Below, in pieces: positions 18,819 to 25,577 of a stretch of 64,000 nucleotides of DNA. The notes under the pieces were generated by a model. That model was not told the origin of the DNA. It ran no database searches and was given only the letters and a program-made list of their open reading frames with translations. The stretch comes from Bacteroides sp. GTDB lineage: Bacteria > Bacteroidota > Bacteroidia > Bacteroidales > Muribaculaceae. The DNA is taken from assembly GCA_014802445.1 (NCBI GenBank), contig JAAVCF010000022.1, forward strand, positions 25,099 through 89,098, read 5' to 3'. Numbering within the stretch: position 1 is the first letter of the stretch; each line of letters opens with the position of its first letter. The position numbers and the translations under genes were made by a program.

Positions 18819-21551
18819 TCAGAAAATTCGCTGTTGGCCGGTGAGCTCGTCGCGCACCTCGTCGTCACTGCGCTCCTCAATCTCCTCTATGTTGTCGGGC
18901 TGATCATCGGTCTGATCATCGGCGTCAGGGGCAATATCCTCCTCCTGAGGGTCAATTTCCAGCGGCTCAAGCTCCTTCACTTCGCCCAGCTCAAACGTGG
19001 TGAGGCGTTTGCCCTTGGCCTTGAAGCTCTTGACGGCGATAAATTCCGATGCCACAATCTCCATTGCGGGGCGGAAGGCATCGTTGCCGCCGAAGGTCAC
19101 CTCGAAGCGCGCTCCGGGAGCGTCGCTCAGGGCAATGAGGGATGACTTTTCATTGTCGCCCAACCAGCGCTGACGCTTTGCCGACGGCTCAAACGTGAAG
19201 CGCTTGATGTAGGGGTAGCCCTGGTCGGCATCGTTGAGGATGGCCGTCCACACTGTGCCGGGGCGGAACTTCTCGATGCGGAGAATGTTGTCCTCATAAT
19301 GGTTGGCGGCGTCAAACGTCGAGGTGTAATACTCGCCGTTCTTGAGCACCACCAGCACCAGGTCAGTGCCTCCGAACTCGCCCAGATACTCGCCGCGGCC
19401 CTCATAGTTGAGGCGCAGCACATCGGGGTCAAACCACACCTCGCGTCCGCCGAGCGTCGACACGCCCTTGCGCTTGAGCGAGATGCGGGCCACCTCATTC
19501 TTCGTCACCAGATTGCCCATTGCGCCGCGCCCCTTGATGGCCAGGGCGCTGAAGTCAACCTCAATCTGGAGCTTGTTGAGGCGCGGGCGCGGCTTGAGGG
19601 TCACGTTGACGGTCTCGGCCTCGCCGTTGGGGTTGCAGGTGAACCAGGCCACACGTGTGCCCGGCTCGCCCGGTGTGAGGTTATATTCACGGTCACGGGT
19701 CACTCCCGTCACCTTGAAGCGCTTCATATAGAACGCGCCGCCGCGGCCGTTCTGATAGATGGTGTTGTAGACGGTGCGCTCGTCGCGCTGCTTGAACACG
19801 CCCACAAATATCACGTTCTTGCCCACAAAGAGCTTCTCCTGAATGCGCACCACCTTGTAGCGGCCGTCGCGGTAAAAGAGGATAACGTCGTCGATTGATG
19901 AGCAGGGCCCCACAATCTCCGTCTTGTCGTCCTTCTTCAGCGCCGTGCCGATGAAGCCCTCCTCGCGGTTAAACATCAGCTTCTCGTTGGCCTCGGCCAC
20001 TGATGCCGCCTGAATATTGTCGAAGGCGCGGATTACCGTGCGGCGCGGATACTCGGCACCATACTTCTTCTTCAAGCGCAGGAACCAGTTGATGGTGTAG
20101 TCAGTGATGTGAGCCAGATGGCCCTCAATCTCCTCGATGCGGCCGCGCAGGGATGCCATGAGCTCCTCATTCTTGTCGACATTGAAGCGCAGAATCCGGC
20201 CCATCTTGATTTCATAGAGGCGGTCAATGTCCTCATCGGTCACCTCGCGGATAAACTGAGGAGTGAAGGGTTGCAGGCGCTTGTGGATGTGGCGGGTGGC
20301 CTCCTCTTTGCTCTTGCTCTGCTCATACTCCTTGTCCTTGTAGATGCGCTCCTCAATGAAAATCTGCTCCAGCGAAGCGAAGAAGAGCTGTTCACGCAGC
20401 TCATCGCGCTGAATCTCCAGCTCGCGGCACAGGATGGCGCGGGTGCTGTCAACATTGTGGCGGAGCACATCGCTCACCCCCACAAAGTGAGGCTTCTTGT
20501 TGGAGATGACGCAGCAGTTGGGCGACACCGACACCTCGCAGTCAGTGAAGGCATAGAGCGCGTCGATGGTCTTGTCGCTTGACGTTCCGGCAAGCAGGTG
20601 AACCAGGATGCGGGCCGTGTGTGAGGTGTTGTCGTCAACCTTGCGAATCTTTATTTTTCCGCTTTCGAAAGCCTTGAGGATGGAGTCAATGATGGTGCCG
20701 GTGGTTTTGCCGTAAGGAATCTCGGTGATGGCCAGGGTCTTATTGTCAACCTTCTCGATTTTGGCTCGGATTCTCACCGCACCGCCGCGCTGCCCATCGT
20801 TGTAGCGCGACACGTCAATGAATCCGCCGGTCACGAAGTCGGGGTAGAGCGTAAACTCCTCGCCGCGCAGATAAGCCACGGCGGCGTCAATAATCTCATT
20901 GAAATTGTGGGGCAGAATCTTTGACGACAAACCCACGGCAATGCCCTCCACGCCCTGAGCCAGCAGCAGAGGGAACTTTGAGGGGAGTGACACCGGCTCA
21001 CGCTTGCGCCCGTCATAGCTCAGGGTCCATTCTGTCACCTTGGGACTGTAGAGCACATCGAGGGCAAACTGCGACAGGCGCGCCTCGATGTAACGGCCTG
21101 CAGCCGCCGAAGCTCCTGTGAGCACATTGCCCCAGTTACCCTGCGTCTCCACCAGCAGGTCCTTCTGACCGAGCTGCACCAGCGCCTCATAGATCGACGC
21201 GTCGCCGTGGGGGTGATACTGCATCGTGTTGCCCACAATGTTGGCCACCTTGTTGAAGCGCCCGTCGTCAAGCGTGTGCATGGAGTGGAGGATTCGTCGC
21301 TGCACAGGTTTCAGACCATCGTCCACGCCTGGTACGGCACGCTCCAGAATCACGTAAGAAGCATATTCAAGAAACCAGCTCTGATACATGCCCTTGAGCT
21401 GATGACGCACCACATCGGGGCTCGCTGCAGGGTCAACGGCCAGAGAGTCAGGGAGCGATGAGCGTTGGGGGGTGTCGGAGTCAGGAGCGGGGATGGGAGA
21501 GTTATCCTCAGGCGTTTCGTCAGGATTGATATGCTGGTTATCTTCGGTCAT
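18819..21551 (-). CDS. parC: DNA topoisomerase IV subunit A / GyrA-type subunit
   Basis: 910 residues. An acidic, proline-rich N-terminal extension (residues ~1-48) precedes the GyrA/ParC breakage-reunion domain: VDDGLKPVQRRILHSMH, YHPHGDASIYEALVQLGQ, and the catalytic tyrosine Y154 in AAGRYIEARLS. A degenerate C-terminal beta-pinwheel follows, and then an acidic tail. No GyrA-box QRRGGKG-like motif is seen, which favours topoisomerase IV over gyrase. It works with ParE, which is not in this window, to decatenate chromosomes. Confidence 0.92.
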   Translation of the reverse strand: MTEDNQHINPDETPEDNSPIPAPDSDTPQRSSLPDSLAVDPAASPDVVRHQLKGMYQSWFLEYASYVILERAVPGVDDGLKPVQRRILHSMHTLDDGRFNKVANIVGNTMQYHPHGDASIYEALVQLGQKDLLVETQGNWGNVLTGASAAAGRYIEARLSQFALDVLYSPKVTEWTLSYDGRKREPVSLPSKFPLLLAQGVEGIAVGLSSKILPHNFNEIIDAAVAYLRGEEFTLYPDFVTGGFIDVSRYNDGQRGGAVRIRAKIEKVDNKTLAITEIPYGKTTGTIIDSILKAFESGKIKIRKVDDNTSHTARILVHLLAGTSSDKTIDALYAFTDCEVSVSPNCCVISNKKPHFVGVSDVLRHNVDSTRAILCRELEIQRDELREQLFFASLEQIFIEERIYKDKEYEQSKSKEEATRHIHKRLQPFTPQFIREVTDEDIDRLYEIKMGRILRFNVDKNEELMASLRGRIEEIEGHLAHITDYTINWFLRLKKKYGAEYPRRTVIRAFDNIQAASVAEANEKLMFNREEGFIGTALKKDDKTEIVGPCSSIDDVILFYRDGRYKVVRIQEKLFVGKNVIFVGVFKQRDERTVYNTIYQNGRGGAFYMKRFKVTGVTRDREYNLTPGEPGTRVAWFTCNPNGEAETVNVTLKPRPRLNKLQIEVDFSALAIKGRGAMGNLVTKNEVARISLKRKGVSTLGGREVWFDPDVLRLNYEGRGEYLGEFGGTDLVLVVLKNGEYYTSTFDAANHYEDNILRIEKFRPGTVWTAILNDADQGYPYIKRFTFEPSAKRQRWLGDNEKSSLIALSDAPGARFEVTFGGNDAFRPAMEIVASEFIAVKSFKAKGKRLTTFELGEVKELEPLEIDPQEEDIAPDADDQTDDQPDNIEEIEERSDDEVRDELTGQQRIF

Positions 21552-21580
21552 GATTGATAGATTAATGGCGTGGTGACCAA

Positions 21581-21588
21581 CAAAATTA
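21581..21588 (-). promoter_or_regulatory. -7 box of parC
   Basis: TAATTTTG on the minus strand, 29 bases upstream of the parC ATG. Confidence 0.55.
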
Positions 21589-21624
21589 GCAAAAAATGCT
21601 TAACCAAGTAGGGTTATCGTGCTG

Positions 21625-21666
21625 AAAAAATAAAAAAGAGCGCCCGGTGAAGAAAATCACCGGGCG
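21625..21666 (-). terminator. Rho-independent terminator of the tRNA-Met transcript
   Basis: Read on the minus strand, CGCCCGGTGA (complement of 21657-21666) pairs with TCACCGGGCG (complement of 21641-21650) around a six-base loop. A long T-rich tract follows (complement of 21625-21640). It lies just after the tRNA gene. Confidence 0.85.
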
Positions 21667-21676
21667 ATTGAGCGAG

Positions 21677-21750
21677 TAGCGGGACCGAGAATTGAACTCG
21701 GGACCTCCGGGTTATGAATCCGACGCTCTAACCAACTGAGCTATCCCGCC
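21677..21750 (-). tRNA. tRNA-Met (anticodon CAT)
   Basis: 74 bases, no encoded CCA. The acceptor stem is GGCGGGA/TCCCGCT with one terminal G-T pair. The D arm contains AGCTCAGTTGGTTAGAGC, the anticodon CAT is at 21714-21716 on the complement, and the T arm GGTCCCGAGTTCAATTC is intact. The G1-T72 pair and lack of the three anticodon-stem G-C pairs exclude an initiator. A lysidine-modified tRNA-Ile (CAT) cannot be fully ruled out by eye. It has its own promoter and terminator. Confidence 0.93.
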
Positions 21751-21768
21751 ATTGGAGGTTTGCGAGTG

Positions 21769-21776
21769 CAAAGGTA
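21769..21776 (-). promoter_or_regulatory. -7 box of tRNA-Met
   Basis: TACCTTTG on the minus strand, with a TTTG about 20 bases further upstream, 18 bases before the mature tRNA 5' end. Confidence 0.6.
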
Positions 21777-21925
21777 ATGCCTTTCCCGTCAACCACCAAA
21801 TTTTTTCCAAATTTTTTTCAAATAAATTGCTCCGCCCCTCCGCCACCGTATTGTCCAAGAGGACCGAAAAAGCTATGACAGGCAGAGGAACCAAGAGTGC
21901 TACATGTGGAAAATAGATAACCGCA

Positions 21926-22798
21926 TTAAAAATGCAGGTCTTTACCATATTCAGCCACAGGTTCTTTGACGCAACCTGTTGGTGAAGCAAATGATAGGTC
22001 CCGTAATCTGTTAATATAAGAAGAGCGGATTGCTTTGTTGTTAATTTCTAATCGGCGCGCTTTTGAAAGTGAAGCAAACTCGGATGCCTGTTCAATCCCT
22101 AAAAAACGTCTGTTGCATAAATTTGCTGCGATGCCTGTTGTTGAAGAACCTGCGAAAGGATCAAGAATCCAATCGTGTTCGTCAGTGCTGGCGAGTATAA
22201 TACGGGTCAGGAGTGCCAATGGTTTTTGCGTAGGATGTTTGCCGCATGATTTCTCCCAACGGCCAATTGCCGGAAGACGCCATACATCAGTCATCTGTTT
22301 CCCTTCATTTATAGCCTTCATAAGCTCATAATTATACTTATGAGGTACTTTTGGATGCTTTCGCGCCCACACTATAAACTCTGTTGAGAAGGTAAAGAAC
22401 CGACAAGATATGTTTGGCGGAGGATTAGTTTTCGCCCAAGTGATAACATTTAGGATTTTATAGCCAAGCTCTGTAAGTAAATTGGCTATAGAAAAAATAT
22501 TATGATGCGTACCGGAAATCCAGATTGTGCCATTTTCCTTGAGTTTATCCCGACATAGCGTCAACCATTTACGATTATATTCCATGATTGATTCCGGCGT
22601 CCCACCTTTGTCCCAATCGCCTTTATCTACACAAACTATTTTACCAGCCTGATAACTAATCCCTCCATTGGAAAGAAAATAAGGCGGGTCTGCGAAGATC
22701 ATGTCAAATTTGAAATCAAACTGCGGAAGCACATCAAAGCAGTCGCCATGTACAATGGTGAAAGCCCGGTCGTCTGATTTATAGAATGGAGTTATCAT
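21926..22798 (-). CDS. DpnA-like DNA adenine methyltransferase (second GATC methylase)
   Basis: 290 residues of the beta-class amino-methyltransferase type. The catalytic DPPY is at residues 37-40 (MIFADPPYFLSNGGISYQ) and precedes the AdoMet-binding motif DPFAGSSTTGIAAN near residue 220. SCGKHPTQKPLALL lies between them. This order and length match M2.DpnII (DpnA), which methylates GATC also on single strands. It is the last gene of a four-gene operon and overlaps the MutH-like gene by four bases. The gene is AT-rich relative to the backbone. Confidence 0.88.
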   Translation of the reverse strand: MITPFYKSDDRAFTIVHGDCFDVLPQFDFKFDMIFADPPYFLSNGGISYQAGKIVCVDKGDWDKGGTPESIMEYNRKWLTLCRDKLKENGTIWISGTHHNIFSIANLLTELGYKILNVITWAKTNPPPNISCRFFTFSTEFIVWARKHPKVPHKYNYELMKAINEGKQMTDVWRLPAIGRWEKSCGKHPTQKPLALLTRIILASTDEHDWILDPFAGSSTTGIAANLCNRRFLGIEQASEFASLSKARRLEINNKAIRSSYINRLRDLSFASPTGCVKEPVAEYGKDLHF

Positions 22799-23499
22799 CC
22801 CTTAATGGCAGATAAATCCAGATTCGGAATTATTTGTGTATTAGTATAATTTTTCTTGTAGTAGAAAGCTCGTCTTCGCGCACGTGTTTTTCCTCCTTTT
22901 CCGTCAGGTGCATCCGTTGTGTCTTGGTTGTTAGCACCTTTGGTCTTTGGCTCGAGATATGTCCCCATGCTACATGAAAGTTTATCTGCATCGCCGCGGA
23001 TAATATAGGATTGGATCTCTTCCCAATCTGTCCGAAACACGCCATTTTGTACGTCGGATGGATGATCAAGAAAATAATCAACAATTACATAATCATCTTG
23101 CTGTTTGCGTACACCATTCTCCTTAGCAAGATAAACAACCCAAAAAGTTAAATTAATCTTACTTCGTATTTTGGCCGTTTCCCAAGTCTCTTTGGCAACT
23201 TCACAATAGTTAATCATCTGAATGGCTGTCGGTTCTTTTGCCTTAATAGACCCATTTTTATTCTTCTGCAAAGGCAATATCTTAATCTCACAGCCAATCT
23301 GGGGTATATCAGCTTCATCCCTATTGTTATTTTCTAAGCCGAGTAAATTCTCGACAATTAATCCTGCTGCACCCTTCTTCATTTTACACTTATCACCAAT
23401 AAACAGAGATTCTTTTAGCTGTCCTATTGTTTTCCCCTTTGCATTGGTAACTATATCAAAAAGAGGAGTAAGAATCTCTATAACTTTACTACTGATCAT
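22795..23499 (-). CDS. MutH/Sau3AI-family endonuclease in the DpnII operon
   Basis: 234 residues. The catalytic set of MutH is visible with identical spacing: E50 in GLIVENLLG, D64 in ADIPQIG, then E71 and K73 in CEIKILPL. MutH uses E56, D70, E77 and K79. The later segment GTYLEPKTKG resembles the MutH/Sau3AI DNA-contact region, and the C-terminus is basic (RARRRAFYYKKNY). MutH nicks and Sau3AI cuts unmethylated GATC. This single-domain protein could nick, or cut as a dimer; Sau3AI itself has two copies of the fold. It overlaps both flanking genes by four bases. No companion mutS or mutL is nearby, so restriction is more likely than mismatch repair. Confidence 0.82.
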   Translation of the reverse strand: MISSKVIEILTPLFDIVTNAKGKTIGQLKESLFIGDKCKMKKGAAGLIVENLLGLENNNRDEADIPQIGCEIKILPLQKNKNGSIKAKEPTAIQMINYCEVAKETWETAKIRSKINLTFWVVYLAKENGVRKQQDDYVIVDYFLDHPSDVQNGVFRTDWEEIQSYIIRGDADKLSCSMGTYLEPKTKGANNQDTTDAPDGKGGKTRARRRAFYYKKNYTNTQIIPNLDLSAIKG

Positions 23500-24320
23500 A
23501 TTTTTACCTTGGATATAAATTCGTTGATATTTGTAAGGTTGTACACACTCGGAATATGAGCAAAAGCTTCTTCAAGTTTATTGCGGGCTGATTCCCAACC
23601 GATGCCGTCAGTTATCCAAACGAACTCGAAACCGGGAACCGCATTGATTTTCGGTGCAAGTTCCGAATATGACCTGGCAACTTCGTTGAGCTTTGAACCT
23701 CCTCCGGTATAGAAGTTGGCCTCAATCAGATAGGTCAGATCTTTATGTTTGACAACGAAATCAAATCGCTTATTGTCCGCTCCCAATGCCTTGACGATCT
23801 CAGGAAATTCTGTATAATAAACTTCTTGTTCATAGGCGATGCCATGATTGTCGAAGATGTTAGCCACAAGTTCCTCCATGATATGGCCTCCTCTGTTTTT
23901 ACGCGCATTGGAATCCAAACCAACTTCAACTCCGAACACATAGTCCACAAGGTTCTTAATCTGTTTTTTCTGGAAAACTTCTGTAAGTCCAGTGTCGTTC
24001 AGAAACTTCGTTACCTGTGCAGACGATGTGAAGTAGTCGGCGACAAGGAGAATATTTCCATTCTCATCAATGGCTTTCTTTTTGTCTTTTGTGCGCACAG
24101 CAATGAGAATGTCCAAAACCGAGAATACTCTCGGATTCTCCTCCCATAGGCGCTCTACGGCTTTGGCCATATCCTCTTGTCCTATCAGATAGTTAAGCTG
24201 ATTAAGCTTAATGGATATTGCTTCTACATTCGCCGCAACCTTCGGGAAATCCACATAGTCCTTCAGTGAGAAGTGAGTTTCCTTCAGTGGCTTCATAAAG
24301 TCATTAAAACGGTCTGCCAT
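23496..24320 (-). CDS. DpnII-type restriction endonuclease (GATC)
   Basis: 274 residues, close to R.DpnII. The C-terminal half has KRFDFVVKHKDLTYLIEANFY followed by TGGGSKLNEVARSYSEL, the conserved block of the DpnII family and its probable catalytic region. The N-terminal part is helical. It starts three bases after the Dam-type methylase gene and overlaps the MutH-like gene by four bases. The predicted target is unmethylated GATC, by family. Low GC suggests transfer with the whole operon. Confidence 0.9.
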   Translation of the reverse strand: MADRFNDFMKPLKETHFSLKDYVDFPKVAANVEAISIKLNQLNYLIGQEDMAKAVERLWEENPRVFSVLDILIAVRTKDKKKAIDENGNILLVADYFTSSAQVTKFLNDTGLTEVFQKKQIKNLVDYVFGVEVGLDSNARKNRGGHIMEELVANIFDNHGIAYEQEVYYTEFPEIVKALGADNKRFDFVVKHKDLTYLIEANFYTGGGSKLNEVARSYSELAPKINAVPGFEFVWITDGIGWESARNKLEEAFAHIPSVYNLTNINEFISKVKI

Positions 24321-24323
24321 ATC

Positions 24324-25271
24324 TTATAAGTCAAAAAGGGTTGATGAAGGACCTTGGAAGTTGTCGTAGTTTCGAATCAATAATTCGGTAAGGCTCCCTC
24401 GCTTGGATGCATTGGCGTTAATGTTTCTTTTTGCGTACACTCGTTCAATGTAAAAATCCTTATAAAGGATGTCAAAGAAATCATCTTTGGAGTTGCGTCC
24501 TTTGCAGTCGGAATTGCTTAGCATGCCTTGATAACCTTGAGAGGATATAGACGAATAAAAGTCCTTTAATCGAATTTGTTCTTTATCGTCAAATCCCTCC
24601 TTTACATAGGAATTGAAACTTGATGTTGCGTCAAGTGGTCTGTAGGGAGGATCGAAATAGAAAAATGTGTACCCCTCAACAAACTCACCAGTTTGAGAAA
24701 AATCACCATTCAGGATCTCTACTTTCTGCAAAAGTTCGCTATCTGCGATTAATAGGGCTTTATCGCAGATGGTGGGATTAGAGTATCTACCGAAAGGTAC
24801 ATTGAAAAAGCCTTTGGAGTTTTCGCGATATAAGCCGTTAAAACAAGTGCGGTTTAAGAAAATCATGAAGGCTGCTTCTTCAATGTCTGTCAGGGATTCT
24901 TGGTTAAATCGAGAACGAATATTTAGAAAAAGCTCTTTTTGCTTCTCAGAATCGTTAGCTGTTCTGAATTTTTCTTGTAATTCTGACAATGCGTTTATCA
25001 GAGCATATGGATTATCCCTGATGATGGTGTATGTCCTAATTAAATGGGGGTTTATGTCGTTTATGATTGCCTTCTTAATGTTGGGATATTTCTGTAGTAT
25101 AAAGAAGAGCATTGCACCTCCTCCGACAAAAGGCTCTATGTAGGTTATATCCTTTTCCCTTTCAAAAGATTCCGGAAGAAAGGAATCTAAAGTTGGCAGC
25201 AATTGGGTTTTGCCACCAGCCCATTTAAGGAAAGGCTTTGCCTTCGTTCTGGAAATAGTCTGTAAAGTCAT
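24324..25271 (-). CDS. Dam/DpnM-type adenine methyltransferase (GATC)
   Basis: 315 residues of the alpha-class Dam family. FLKWAGGKTQLL (residues 14-25) is the AdoMet site, EPFVGGGAMLF follows near 47, and the catalytic DPPY is near 207 (FYFDPPYRPLDAT). It methylates adenine in GATC and so protects host DNA from the endonucleases downstream. It is the first gene of the operon, behind a -7 box about 150 bases upstream. The gene is AT-rich with codon use unlike the backbone genes. Confidence 0.94.
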   Translation of the reverse strand: MTLQTISRTKAKPFLKWAGGKTQLLPTLDSFLPESFEREKDITYIEPFVGGGAMLFFILQKYPNIKKAIINDINPHLIRTYTIIRDNPYALINALSELQEKFRTANDSEKQKELFLNIRSRFNQESLTDIEEAAFMIFLNRTCFNGLYRENSKGFFNVPFGRYSNPTICDKALLIADSELLQKVEILNGDFSQTGEFVEGYTFFYFDPPYRPLDATSSFNSYVKEGFDDKEQIRLKDFYSSISSQGYQGMLSNSDCKGRNSKDDFFDILYKDFYIERVYAKRNINANASKRGSLTELLIRNYDNFQGPSSTLFDL

Positions 25272-25423
25272 TGTTTACAAGCTAATAGCACCTCAACTAC
25301 AAGATAGCAATCTAAGGTGTGGTCTACCTGTAACGACTATTTCGGAGTTGACATTAGGGCATTCCTGCCATTTTTAGGATAAATAGATGACCATCGTTTA
25401 AGATTATTATCGCTATGATCTTG

Positions 25424-25431
25424 CAAAGATA
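25424..25431 (-). promoter_or_regulatory. -7 box of the DpnII-type operon
   Basis: TATCTTTG on the minus strand. The start codon at 25271 implies an unusually long leader of about 150 bases for this window. Confidence 0.55.
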
Positions 25432-25526
25432 CGAAGAAATGGTGAGTGTGTCAAGGCTTTATTCATAGTGGCCTGTTACAAAATGTCATAGTATTCTTTG
25501 TTCAATACTTTTATGGAGGGAGGGGG

Positions 25527-25565
25527 AGAAAAAGTATCTGCAACCGGGGTGGGTTGCAGATACTT
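25527..25565 (-). terminator. Terminator of the BtuG-like gene
   Basis: A perfect 14-base-pair stem (25532-25545 with 25552-25565), which on the minus strand is followed by TTTTTC. Confidence 0.85.
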
Positions 25566-25577
25566 GGGGGTGGGGGA

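Larger units (their letters stand above)
25272..25577. other. Intergenic region between the R-M operon and the BtuG-like gene
   Basis: 306 bases with no coding sequence. It holds the minus-strand promoter of the restriction operon and, at its right end, the terminator of the BtuG-like gene. I saw no integrase, insertion sequence or flanking direct repeats. Confidence 0.6.

Noticed and set aside
22795..23499. MutH-like protein as a mismatch-repair MutH
   Set aside because: No mutS or mutL is near, and it is embedded by overlaps in a restriction operon, so a restriction role is preferred.
21677..25271. tRNA-Met as the integration site of the GATC island
   Set aside because: The island lies on the 5' side of the tRNA gene. 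No integrase or repeat of the tRNA 3' end was found at either border.
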